The position numbers and the translations under genes were made by a program. A stretch of 64,000 bases of DNA from Ureibacillus thermosphaericus (GTDB lineage: Bacteria > Bacillota > Bacilli > Bacillales_A > Planococcaceae): assembly GCF_012396605.1 (NCBI RefSeq), contig NZ_JAAXPW010000010.1, forward strand, positions 1 to 64,000, read 5' to 3'. How positions within the stretch are numbered: the stretch's first letter is position 1; every line of letters starts with the position of its first letter. Below, piece by piece: positions 9,019 to 17,103 of this stretch. The notes under the pieces are model-generated. The model was not told the origin of the DNA. It saw only the letters and a list, made by a program, of their open reading frames with translations, and made no database searches.

Positions 9019-9906
9019 TTATGAAATCAATTGTAATTGTGTATTTCTTAATAAATAATCTAGCATTTTTTGTTGCTCTTCGTTTAATGGCACTAGTGGA
9101 AGACGAACACCACCAACTGTTATGCCTTTCATATTTAATGCTGCCTTAACAGGAGCAGGATTTGGTGCAATGAACATCGCTTTCATAATTGGTAACAGGT
9201 TTCGATGTTCTTTTGCAGCTTCTTGAATATTTCCAATGAAGAAATTTTTAATCATAGATTGCATTTCATTGCCGATAATATGAGAAGCAACGGAAATTAC
9301 TCCTGTACCACCAATTGCTAATGTTGGTAATGTTAAGCTATCATCCCCGCTATATAGTGAGAAATGATTTGGCGTGTTTTCGATAATTTGTGCCATTGCA
9401 TCTAAATTTCCACTTGCCTCTTTAATTGCAACAATATTCGGTATTTTCGCAAGACGAACTACCGTATCAACGGATAAATTGACGACACTACGGCCAGGAA
9501 TGTTATAGAGTATAATTGGCAGTTTTGTATTTTGTGCAATTGCTTTAAAGTGTTCATACATTCCTTCTTGGTTTGGCTTATTGTAGTATGGAGTTACAAG
9601 CATGATGCCATCCACCCCGGCATCTTCTGCTTTTTTAGTAAGCTCAATGGAAGCTCTCGTATTATAAGAGCCCGTACCTGCAATTACAGGAACTCTACCA
9701 TTTACAGTCTTCACAGTAAATTTAAACAGTTCTACTTTTTCTTCATCTGTTAAAGTAGGAGATTCTCCAGTTGTACCACATACCACTAATCCGTCTGTAC
9801 CGTTTGCAATTAAATGTTGAATTAGAATTTCCGTAGCCTCAAAATCTACGTCACCATTTTTGTCAAATGGCGTTACCATTGCTGTTAATACTCTTCCGAA
9901 ATTCAT
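9019..9906 (-). CDS. dapA: 4-hydroxy-tetrahydrodipicolinate synthase
   Basis: DapA, 295 residues, condenses pyruvate with aspartate semialdehyde in the lysine and diaminopimelate pathway, which also feeds dipicolinate for spores. Visible motifs are GTTGESPTL (pyruvate-binding loop), LYNIPGRS with the catalytic tyrosine, and VAIKEASG with the Schiff-base lysine. The ATG at 9906 follows GGATGTGGAGAAG, so the upstream in-frame ATG at 9927 is rejected. It is the only lysine-pathway gene here and is preceded by a lysine riboswitch with its own terminator (10018-10190 and 9971-9996), so it should be switched off when lysine is high. Confidence 0.96.
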   Translation of the reverse strand: MNFGRVLTAMVTPFDKNGDVDFEATEILIQHLIANGTDGLVVCGTTGESPTLTDEEKVELFKFTVKTVNGRVPVIAGTGSYNTRASIELTKKAEDAGVDGIMLVTPYYNKPNQEGMYEHFKAIAQNTKLPIILYNIPGRSVVNLSVDTVVRLAKIPNIVAIKEASGNLDAMAQIIENTPNHFSLYSGDDSLTLPTLAIGGTGVISVASHIIGNEMQSMIKNFFIGNIQEAAKEHRNLLPIMKAMFIAPNPAPVKAALNMKGITVGGVRLPLVPLNEEQQKMLDYLLRNTQLQLIS

Positions 9907-9970
9907 TCTTCTCCACATCCTTTTCAATGTTTTTTAATGGAGAAGGGCAATTTCTTTATAAACGCAAAAA

Positions 9971-9996
9971 GCAACAACGAAGAGCCTCGTTGTTGC
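9971..9996 (-). terminator. Riboswitch-controlled terminator upstream of dapA
   Basis: GCAACAACGA (9971-9980) pairs with the mirror half ending at 9996. Read on the minus strand it is followed by TTTTTGCGTTT. It stands between the lysine aptamer and dapA and is the expected expression platform. Confidence 0.85.
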
Positions 9997-10017
9997 AAAA
10001 AGGAAGATTTTTTGCGT

Positions 10018-10190
10018 AAGATAGCCCTCCATATAGTTTCCTATATGACAGTCCTACACTTATTCAATGCAGAACCAGCCCCTAGAAAAATGAGTTTCTA
10101 GAGACTTCGGCAAATCCCCCTTTCCACAATTATCATTGGACCTCATTATCCTCAAACTGTGTACTCTTGGTTTTTGCGCCTCTATCCTTA
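10018..10190 (-). promoter_or_regulatory. Lysine riboswitch (L box) of dapA
   Basis: Read on the minus strand, the conserved L-box blocks appear in order: GATAGAGGCGC, AAGAGTA, GGAAAGGGGGATTTGCCGAAG, GGGGCTGGTTCTGC, GACTGTCATATAGGAAAC and GGAGGGCTATC. Helix P1 is closed by GATAG (minus strand, 10186-10182) with CTATC (10024-10020). The aptamer senses lysine and decides between antitermination and the hairpin at 9971-9996. A short minus-strand ORF covering this stretch is not a gene. Confidence 0.95.
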
Positions 10191-10443
10191 CTTCAAAGCA
10201 ATATTGAAATAAGTCGATGGATAATTGTATATAATTGTAGCTCCTTTTATTTGGAAAAGCAATAACAATTAAGTATTTAAATATCATTTATGATTGAATT
10301 TTATACAATATGCAGAAAAATTTTGAATTTTCAATCGAAAATTTTGTTAAATTGAAAATTTAAAAGGAATTCTAACTTCTTTGCAATAATAATGCTGTTA
10401 TTTTTATAAAAAGCATCCATACTACTTTCTGAGGTGAAATAGA

Positions 10444-11622
10444 ATGTATAAATTGCTGTCCCACAATGATTTAGATGGAGTTGGATGTGGCATTTTAGCG
10501 AAACTTGCCTTTGGACAAGATGTAAAAGTCCGATATAATTCAATTGCTTCACTTGAACGGGAAATTGAATACTTTTTAGAAAATGATTTGCCTGATACTT
10601 TTTTATTTATTACAGATTTATCACCTAGTGAAGAAAATGAAAAAAGATTAAATGCACATTTTAAACAATATAAAAATATTCAACTTATTGATCATCATAA
10701 AACAACGTTGCATTTTAATGAATATGATTGGGGAACGGTATTAGTCGAAAATGAGGAAGGGAAGCTAGAAAGTGCAACTTCATTATTTTATCAGTTTTTA
10801 GTTGCAAACGAGTTATTAAAGCCAACAGAGGCAATTGATGAATTTGTGAAGCTCGTAAGACAATATGATACTTGGGAGTGGGAAAAAAACGATAATCATA
10901 AAGCCCATTTCTTAAATTCATTGTTTTTCTTAGTGTCCATCGATGAATTTGAAGAAACGATGATTGACAGACTAACTTCTTCTGAACACTTCGATTTTGA
11001 TGAATTTGAAAAAAAGCTGTTGAATATGGAAGAAGATCGGATAGAACGATATATTCGTCGCAAAAAAAGAGAGGTAGTGCAAATAAAAAATGATGAGTAT
11101 TTTGCTGGAGTTGTGTATGCGGAATCTTATCATTCAGAATTAGGAAACGAATTAAGTAAAGAACATCCTCATCTTGACTATATCGCTATATTGAATATGG
11201 GAAGTAAAAAAATTTCTTTCCGCACTATTCATGACCATGTGGATGTTTCGGAAATCGCAACAGTGTATGGCGGAGGAGGACATCAAAAGGCAGCGGGTTG
11301 TAACTTAACAGAGGAAACATATCAAATATTTGTACAAAATACTTTTCAGCTTGATCCAATGCCTCAAGATGCGAAATATAATCGGTATAATGTAAAGGAA
11401 TCTTCTTTTGGTACGATGTATGCTGATGCCGATGATAACAATTATTTTATATTACAAAAAGATGGCGTTTGGATGATTGAAAAATCAGAACAATTAATAG
11501 AAACAACTTTTGCAAGTTTTGAAGAAGCAGAAAAATATTTAAAAAGGATGTATGAAGCCTATCTAGTACGTGATGAAGTGTTTGTTGAGTATTTAATGAA
11601 TCGAGTAAAAAAAGAACATTAG
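10444..11622 (+). CDS. nrnB: DHH-family oligoribonuclease NrnB
   Basis: A protein of 392 residues closely following B. subtilis NrnB (YngD). It opens with SHNDLDGVGCGILAKLAFG, has FITDLSPSEEN and LIDHHKTTLH (the DHH motif), and later GGGGHQKAAG, the DHHA1 substrate-binding glycine motif. NrnB degrades short RNA oligonucleotides from the 3' end and can dephosphorylate pAp, in the cytoplasm with Mn. ATG at 10444 follows TGAGGTGAAATAG. It is divergent from dapA and ends at a bidirectional terminator, so it is monocistronic. Confidence 0.93.
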   Translation: MYKLLSHNDLDGVGCGILAKLAFGQDVKVRYNSIASLEREIEYFLENDLPDTFLFITDLSPSEENEKRLNAHFKQYKNIQLIDHHKTTLHFNEYDWGTVLVENEEGKLESATSLFYQFLVANELLKPTEAIDEFVKLVRQYDTWEWEKNDNHKAHFLNSLFFLVSIDEFEETMIDRLTSSEHFDFDEFEKKLLNMEEDRIERYIRRKKREVVQIKNDEYFAGVVYAESYHSELGNELSKEHPHLDYIAILNMGSKKISFRTIHDHVDVSEIATVYGGGGHQKAAGCNLTEETYQIFVQNTFQLDPMPQDAKYNRYNVKESSFGTMYADADDNNYFILQKDGVWMIEKSEQLIETTFASFEEAEKYLKRMYEAYLVRDEVFVEYLMNRVKKEH

Positions 11623-11656
11623 AAGTAGATGATTGAAATATTTTTTATGAATGCAA

Positions 11657-11693
11657 AATTCGCTAGCTCCTTTCAATTTAGCTAGCGAATTCT
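11657..11693. terminator. Bidirectional terminator, nrnB and the Mrr-like gene
   Basis: AATTCGCTAGC (11657-11667) pairs with GCTAGCGAATT (11681-11691), followed by CTTATTATTATTT. Confidence 0.8.
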
Positions 11694-11698
11694 TATTA

Positions 11699-12364
11699 TT
11701 ATTTATGTTGTGATAAATATAATGCGGTTTGGAAAACGAACTTTTTATTTTCATCCTGCATCATATTTATTAATTCATCGTGATCAATTAAAAGTATATG
11801 GTTTAAGGAAGAAAACTTTTTGGCAGATGGTGTAAAAGATTGATTTGTAATAATCATTGCGCCATCTGCACTGTATGTTTTTATATTGACAGCAACTTGT
11901 TGAACCTTTCGGATGTCAACTGCATTTGCCCCTTTTATAATCTGTACTATATATTTTCTCGTACCTTTCCATAAAATAAGATCCACATTGAAAGTTTCAA
12001 TGTCCTTTGTAATAAGTGCTACGTAACGATGTTTTTCAAAAAGTTTTTTTAATAGATGGATGTACTCCGTTTCTGGCAAATTATTCAATTGTATAAGTTC
12101 TTTCTGTAAAAGATCGTTGTCAGTGTGAACGGTTTTTATTAAATGTAATGTACGATTAATTAAATAAAAAATAAAACGAAAACTTGCTATTCTAAAAGGC
12201 TTGTAGAATATTACCAAAGTAATGAAAATCATGAAATACAATTTAATATCATATACATTTAGTTCCATGGAAATCAAACTGAATAATGTGATAACAATAC
12301 CAAAACTGAACATCAAAATCATTAAAAATTCAATTACTTTGCTTTCAAATTTTCTTTCTTTCAT
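11699..12364 (-). CDS. Membrane-anchored protein with restriction-endonuclease-like (Mrr-type) domain
   Basis: A protein of 221 residues. Residues 12-65 hold two hydrophobic segments, followed by a charged linker with EKELIQLNN-like helix, and from about 95 a domain resembling the PD-(D/E)XK Mrr_cat fold: YIHLLKKLFEKHRYVALIT, then NVDLILWKGTRKYIVQIIKG. In the active family the last motif is E/Q-x-K on the second strand; here it reads VQIIKG, so the D at NVD, Q and K are present but altered in spacing. It may be a degenerate or regulatory nuclease fold held at the membrane. ATG at 12364 follows GAATGTAGATGAA. Function unknown. Confidence 0.65.
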   Translation of the reverse strand: MKERKFESKVIEFLMILMFSFGIVITLFSLISMELNVYDIKLYFMIFITLVIFYKPFRIASFRFIFYLINRTLHLIKTVHTDNDLLQKELIQLNNLPETEYIHLLKKLFEKHRYVALITKDIETFNVDLILWKGTRKYIVQIIKGANAVDIRKVQQVAVNIKTYSADGAMIITNQSFTPSAKKFSSLNHILLIDHDELINMMQDENKKFVFQTALYLSQHK

Positions 12365-12539
12365 CTACATTCATTCCTTGTTTTTTATATTATTTTTAAC
12401 TTTTGGAGCCGAATATATTCTAAAAAAGGATGAGAATTAAAAACAGAATATTTGATAATCATCCTAATATTTGTGTATGATTACAAAGAAAAATATTTCA
12501 ATTTCGAGATAATCTTTTTTGTATGTGGAGGGAATGAGG

Positions 12540-13604
12540 ATGGAAATAGGGTTAACGACATTTGTAGAAACGACGCCAGATGTAAGAACGGGAAAAGTGA
12601 TAAGTCATGCGGAGCGCCTTCGAGAAGTTGTAGAAGAAATTCAACTAGCTGATGAAGTGGGATTAGATGTTTATGGAGTAGGTGAGCATCATCGAAAAGA
12701 TTATGCTTGTTCATCACCTGCTGTATTGCTTGCTGCGGCCGCAACGAAAACAAAAAATATTAAATTAACGAGCGCAGTAACTGTATTATCTTCAGATGAT
12801 CCAGTGAGAGTGTATCAGCAATTTGCTACATTGGATGCAATTTCGAACGGGCGTGCAGAAATTATGGCAGGCCGGGGTTCTTTCATAGAATCTTTTCCGT
12901 TATTTGGTTATGACTTACAGGATTATGATGAATTATTCGAGGAAAAGTTAGATTTATTACTACAAATACAGAAACAAGAAATCATTCATTGGAACGGTAA
13001 ACATCGTCCAAGTATTAATGGTCGAGGAGTATACCCAAGACCAGAAAATGAAGTTCCGATTTGGATTGCTAGTGGTGGAACGCCTCAATCGGTAGCTCGA
13101 GCAGGTGCGTTAGGCTTACCTTTATGTTTAGCGATTATCGGCGGCAGTCCATTACAATTTGCTCCTTTAGTGAAGTTATATTATCGTGCAGCAAAAGAAG
13201 CAGGACATGATATTTCCAAACTAAAAGTAGCATCTCACTCCCATGGATTTGTTGCGGAAACGACAGAAGAGGCGGTTGAAAAGTTCTTCCCTCCAACCCA
13301 ATACGCAATGAATGTTTTAGGTAGAGAACGAGGATGGGGACCATATACGCAAGCGACATTTGATTATGCTAGAAGTTTAGAAGGAGCATTGTACTGTGGC
13401 GATGTAAAAACGGTAGCAGATAAAATTATTTTCTTGCGTAAAAATGTTGGAGTTACTCGCTTTATGCTCCACTGCCCAGTTGGTTCAATGGCTCATGAAG
13501 ATGTGATGAGATGCATCGAATTGTTAGGGAAAGAAGTTGCACCAATTGTACGTGAAGAAGTAGCGAAATGGGAAGCGGAAGGTAATGGGCAAATCATAGT
13601 CTAA
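12540..13604 (+). CDS. LLM-class flavin-dependent oxidoreductase
   Basis: A luciferase-like monooxygenase family protein of 354 residues, TIM barrel, expected to use reduced FMN. Family features are EIQLADEVGLDVYGVGEHH near the N-terminus, AVTVLSSDDPVRVYQQFATLD, SNGRAEIMAGRGSFIESF, and a later PIWIASGGTPQSVARAG. The substrate is unknown. GTGGAGGGA ends 7 bases before the ATG at 12540, so the upstream TTG and ATG (12519, 12534) are rejected. It is a single gene; repeat array A follows directly after its stop codon. Confidence 0.9.
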   Translation: MEIGLTTFVETTPDVRTGKVISHAERLREVVEEIQLADEVGLDVYGVGEHHRKDYACSSPAVLLAAAATKTKNIKLTSAVTVLSSDDPVRVYQQFATLDAISNGRAEIMAGRGSFIESFPLFGYDLQDYDELFEEKLDLLLQIQKQEIIHWNGKHRPSINGRGVYPRPENEVPIWIASGGTPQSVARAGALGLPLCLAIIGGSPLQFAPLVKLYYRAAKEAGHDISKLKVASHSHGFVAETTEEAVEKFFPPTQYAMNVLGRERGWGPYTQATFDYARSLEGALYCGDVKTVADKIIFLRKNVGVTRFMLHCPVGSMAHEDVMRCIELLGKEVAPIVREEVAKWEAEGNGQIIV

Positions 13605-13619
13605 TAATAACTATCCATA

Positions 13620-13919
13620 TTGGCTATTATTTTGCAAACTTTGACTAATATCTTTTTTAGCTTGACTATTAAGTGATCGATTTTGGCTAATATCGGTCTT
13701 TCTCGAATCGAAATTGAAACGATTGGCAATTAAGTTCGCACATTTGACTATTATCCATTTTAGTTTGACTATTAAGTGATTGATTTTGGCTAATATCGGT
13801 TTTCCCTAAATCGAAATTTAATCGATTGGCAATTAAGTTCACACATTTGACTATAATCCAATTTAGTTTGACTATTAAGTGATTGATTTTGGCTATTATC
13901 AGTTTCCATGAATCGAAAG
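13620..13919. repeat. Intergenic module array A, 103-bp unit x 3
   Basis: Twelve copies of a TTGRCWAWTA module begin at 13620, 13641, 13662, 13683, 13723, 13744, 13765, 13786, 13826, 13847, 13868 and 13889. The steps are 21,21,21,40, then the same twice more (last copy cut short), giving a 103-bp unit repeated three times. Within a unit the modules differ in a fixed order: TTGGCAATTAAG, TTGACTATTATC, TTGACTATTAAG, TTGGCTAATATC. It fills the gap between convergent genes (the oxidoreductase and the PanE-like reductase). A 103-bp period breaks any reading frame, so it is noncoding. Function unknown; array B has the same architecture. Confidence 0.95.
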
Positions 13920-13957
13920 TGTTATAGCTAAGCCTTATTTCAAATGAGAAATGATAA

Positions 13958-13994
13958 AGAGAGGACTGTCATCAACTTTTGCACAGTCCTCTCT
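13958..13994. terminator. Terminator after the PanE-like gene
   Basis: AGAGAGGACTGT (13958-13969) pairs with ACAGTCCTCTCT (13983-13994). The best T-rich tail is on the minus strand. Confidence 0.75.
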
Positions 13995-14016
13995 CTTATA
14001 ACACGAATATTTCTAA

Positions 14017-14946
14017 TCAATAAACGTATTCAGATTCAATTTCTTTAATCTTTTCATACAGCATTTTATTTACCGGTGTATCAATTCCGTACTTTTTGCC
14101 AAGTTTTAATACAGTTCCAGCAAACAATTCAACTTCGCTTAGTCGTTTTGCATCGACATCTTGTGCCATTGATGGTTTTCCTTCTGGACTGAGAGTATCT
14201 AATACATCAAGCCAGTAATTTAAATCATCTTCTGTCAATGGAACACCAGCTTTATCTGAAATAGCAATAACTTCTCGCATAGCAGCAATCATCGTATTTC
14301 TTGCTTCACCTTCATTTTGTACTTCCCCATAATTGCTATTGTAAACGGCAACCGTTTGATTGACTCCAACGTTTAGCATGAATTTGCCCCAAATTCGATG
14401 GGGCATGTTTGTATCCACTTGATGTGGAAGTTCAACAGATTTGAAAAATTCGCTTAATCTTTTTGTTTTTTCACTAAGGATTCCTGGTTTTCTATCACCA
14501 AAGACGAGCATTCCTTTATGTTCAAATGTTAATTTGTTATCAATTTTTACTGCATCCATTCCTTGAGCGACACAATAAAGTACCTTTTCAAAGCCGTAAA
14601 CTTGTCCAATCATTTCTTCGCTGATGATGCCATTTAATGCCGAAATGATTATCGTATGTTCACCTACATGGTGCTTAACAGATTGAATGGCTTCTTCTAA
14701 ACCGTTAAACTTAACAGTAAAAATAAGTAAATCTGCAGGTTCTACATGCTCATCAGGTGTTACAAAGTGGAATTCACATCGTTCTCCGTTGCAAAATACC
14801 CCTTCAGTTTGATATTTTTCAATACGTTTTTTATCGGCTATGATTCGTACATTTTCTTTCGGAAGTTTTTGAGAAAAATGTTGACCATACATAATGCCTA
14901 ATGCACCTAAACCGATAATTGATACCTTCTTTATACTCACAACCAT
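14017..14946 (-). CDS. 2-dehydropantoate 2-reductase family protein (PanE/ApbA-like)
   Basis: A NADPH-dependent reductase of 309 residues. The N-terminus has the Rossmann loop IGLGALGIMYG; the middle has FTVKFNGLEEA and SALNGIISEE; the C-terminal helical domain contains WGKFMLNVGVNQT with the conserved Lys and Asn of ketopantoate reductases. It could supply pantoate for coenzyme A, but no panB or panC is nearby, and the family has paralogues of unknown substrate. The ATG at 14946 directly abuts GAGGG; GTG at 14940 has a spacing of about 6 and may be the real start. Confidence 0.82.
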   Translation of the reverse strand: MVVSIKKVSIIGLGALGIMYGQHFSQKLPKENVRIIADKKRIEKYQTEGVFCNGERCEFHFVTPDEHVEPADLLIFTVKFNGLEEAIQSVKHHVGEHTIIISALNGIISEEMIGQVYGFEKVLYCVAQGMDAVKIDNKLTFEHKGMLVFGDRKPGILSEKTKRLSEFFKSVELPHQVDTNMPHRIWGKFMLNVGVNQTVAVYNSNYGEVQNEGEARNTMIAAMREVIAISDKAGVPLTEDDLNYWLDVLDTLSPEGKPSMAQDVDAKRLSEVELFAGTVLKLGKKYGIDTPVNKMLYEKIKEIESEYVY

Positions 14947-15384
14947 CCCTCTTTCATTAACTTCTTACAAACGAAATCATTTCATTTAGTTTATCAAATT
15001 ATTTGGCAAAAGGAATTCTTATTAAGGGTTATAAAAGCTAGAAAAAAAGAGATGCGAGGGTTATTCTCGCACCTTATAGATAAGAAAGGGGTTGTGAATA
15101 TTTTGAACATGTTTAAAAACATGAGCAACTAAGCGGGATAGTTGAGCCATTCATCAGCTAAAGCTTTAATTCATTTCTTTATTGAGATTGTACTTCCAAA
15201 AAACATAAAATAAAAGGCATTAGAAAGGAGTTCAAAGATATTTCAAAACTTTTCGAACAGATAAAGAACAAAGAAGAGTTCAGCGGAATGTTGATGATCA
15301 TTTCTCAATGATTATTTTTCTAATATAGAATTATGTTATAATTGAAGAAATTTTGTTGGGATTATGAAAATAGAGGTGAGCCGT
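14947..15384. other. 438-bp gap between PanE-like gene and degV
   Basis: No gene with a normal start is visible. A small hairpin lies at 15055-15072 (GCGAG...CTCGC). An open frame from 15186 to 15311 has no ATG, GTG or TTG before its end, but AAAGGAG (15224-15230) is 9 bases upstream of an in-frame ATT at 15240 that would give a 23-residue peptide, SKLFEQIKNKEEFSGMLMIISQ minus its start. It may be a remnant gene. Promoter-like sequence for degV (TTATAAT near 15334) is present. Confidence 0.4.
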
Positions 15385-16233
15385 ATGATTAAAATAACAG
15401 CCGATAGCACTTGCGATTTATCTCCTGAAATTATTGAGCAGTTAGATATTTCATTAATGCCATTACATGTGTTAATTAACGAGGAAGATTTTCGCGATGG
15501 AATTGATATTACGCCAAAAGATATCTTTCGTTATGTAAGTGAAGAAGGAAAAACTTGTAAAACGGCTGCGGTAAATGTATTTGAATATGAAAATTTATTC
15601 AAGGAGCTATCACCGCATTACGATGCTGTGATACATATTAGTTTAGGTTCTGGTTTTTCCTCTTGCTATCAAAATGCCAAAATTGCATCGGAACAATTTG
15701 ATAATGTGTTCGTTGTAGATTCAAGCAACCTTTCTACTGGAAGTGGACATGTTGTCTACGAAGCGGCACTTATGGCAAAAAAGGGAGCACAACCAGAAGA
15801 AATCATAAAACATTTAGAAGAGATTATTCCTAAGGTAGATGCAAGTTTTGTGATTGATACTATGGAATACTTACGAAAAGGCGGACGCTGTTCCGGAATT
15901 GAAGCTTTCGGTGCTACATTGTTAAGAATTAAACCTTCCATTGAAGTTGTAGATGGTAAAATGATTGTTGGAAAAAAATATCGTGGGAACTTCGATCGCT
16001 GTATCGTTAATTATGTAAAAGACCGGATTGAAAATAATGATGACATTGATTATTCAAGAGTGTTTATTACTCATTCCTATTGTTCACCCGAAACGGTTCA
16101 AAAAGTAAGAGAGGCAATTGAACAGTATGCATCATTTGAAGAGATTATTGAGACAACGGCCGGTTGTACCATTTCAACTCACTGCGGACCAAACACATTA
16201 GGAATCTTATATAAAAGAAAAAGTAAAAAGTAG
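15385..16233 (+). CDS. DegV family fatty-acid-binding protein
   Basis: A protein of 282 residues with all DegV family marks: ITADSTCDLSPEI at the N-terminus, DFRDGIDITPKDIF, the conserved HISLGSGFSSCYQNA loop that binds the fatty-acid carboxylate, SFVIDTMEYLRKGGRCSG, and the C-terminal HCGPNTLGILY. DegV/FakB proteins present fatty acids to the kinase FakA for entry into phospholipid synthesis; which fatty acid is unknown. GAGGTGAG precedes the ATG at 15385, so the earlier ATG at 15364 is rejected. Single gene with its own terminator. Confidence 0.93.
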   Translation: MIKITADSTCDLSPEIIEQLDISLMPLHVLINEEDFRDGIDITPKDIFRYVSEEGKTCKTAAVNVFEYENLFKELSPHYDAVIHISLGSGFSSCYQNAKIASEQFDNVFVVDSSNLSTGSGHVVYEAALMAKKGAQPEEIIKHLEEIIPKVDASFVIDTMEYLRKGGRCSGIEAFGATLLRIKPSIEVVDGKMIVGKKYRGNFDRCIVNYVKDRIENNDDIDYSRVFITHSYCSPETVQKVREAIEQYASFEEIIETTAGCTISTHCGPNTLGILYKRKSKK

Positions 16234-16241
16234 TATGTGGG

Positions 16242-16278
16242 GCTGTCTAGAAAAGTTAAAAACTAGACAGCTTTTTTC
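16242..16278 (+). terminator. Terminator of degV
   Basis: GCTGTCTAG (16242-16250) pairs with CTAGACAGC (16263-16271), followed by TTTTTTC. Confidence 0.9.
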
Positions 16279-16418
16279 TTTTTATTTCCGTTCATTGTAT
16301 TAAGGAATTGAAGTTAGTTTAAGTAGTAATCTGGCTATATATGTCCTAAAATGTGGAAAAAATGTTGCTAATGTTTGTATAATATGAATTAGAAAAAAGA
16401 ATCATAGGAGGGATTGGA

Positions 16419-16894
16419 ATGGATCCAAAAGCAAAAAGAACTGCGCTAAGAGGCATCACATATGGACTGTATATTATTGGAACGAAAGATGACTCAGGAG
16501 TTAACGGCTTCGCAGGAAACTTTTTAACACAAACTTCTTTTGAACCTCCTCTCGTTGCCATCGCTGCCAAAGAAGGTACACGCTCTCAAAAACAAATTGC
16601 TGAAAGTGGGGTATTTAGTGTAAATATTTTAGAAACTGGTCAGAAAGATATGGTAACGGCTTTCTTTAAATCATTACAACCTGAAGGCAATAAACTAGCG
16701 GGTTACGAATTTTACACTGAAGAAACAGGGTGTCCAATCTTTAAGATGCATTAAGCTTTTTTGAATGTAAAGTGGTGGACAAGATTGAAAAAGGTGACCA
16801 CTATATTTACGTTGGTGAAGTGATTAATGCTGGTGTACACCGTGAAGGAGATCCGCTAACAATGAAAGAAACAGGTTTCTATTATGGCGGATAA
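16419..16894 (+). pseudogene. Flavin reductase-like protein, broken by a frameshift
   Basis: The reading frame from ATG 16419 (after ATAGGAGGGATTGGA) encodes the N-terminal two thirds of an FMN-binding flavin reductase-like domain, with ITYGLYIIGTKDD, NGFAGNFLTQTSFEPPLVAI and GVFSVNILETGQ. It stops at TAA 16752-16754. From about 16748 another frame continues the same protein without a gap (ALSFFECKVVDKIEKGDHYI to ETGFYYGG, stop 16892-16894). The break fits loss of one G in TTTAAGATGCA. Intact, the protein would have about 158 residues. Either a real decaying gene or a sequencing error; the second part is well preserved, so the change is recent. Confidence 0.85.
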
Positions 16895-16950
16895 TAAAAT
16901 TTATTCATATTTATAATGCAACAACATAACATGATTATTGAACAATCTTC

Positions 16951-16994
16951 AAAAGCTTTCCTAAAGCAGTAGTGCTCTTAGGAGAGCTTTTTTC
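16951..16994 (+). terminator. Terminator of the flavin reductase gene
   Basis: AAAGCTTTCCTAA pairs with TTAGGAGAGCTTT (one mismatch), followed by TTTTTC. Confidence 0.8.
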
Positions 16995-17040
16995 TATCTC
17001 ATTATGTTCGTTTCCAAAACTAGCTAATTAAAAATCAGTG

Positions 17041-17069
17041 GTATCATAAACAAAACGTAATCATACTAT
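17041..17069 (+). promoter_or_regulatory. Possible sigma-E promoter of prkA
   Basis: CATACTAT (17062-17069) matches the sigma-E -10 consensus CATACAMT at 7 of 8 positions; a weak GTATCAT lies 14 bases upstream. prkA is a sigma-E gene in B. subtilis. Confidence 0.35.
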
Positions 17070-17103
17070 GTTATAAATTAGCCCTGAATGGAGGGAAGGC
17101 GCT

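Noticed and set aside
10060-10287. 75-codon minus-strand ORF upstream of dapA
   Set aside because: It lies within the lysine riboswitch; the sequence is explained by the L-box motifs.
13620-13919. Array A as a CRISPR array
   Set aside because: The repeated cores are about 10 bp, spacing is 21 bp, the intervening sequences are themselves repeated from unit to unit, and no cas genes are near.
13620-13919. Modules as overlapping sigma-A promoters (TTGACT and TAATAT)
   Set aside because: The distance from TTGACT to the next TAATAT is 21 bases or 0, not 16-18, and there is nothing to transcribe in either direction but the 3' ends of genes.
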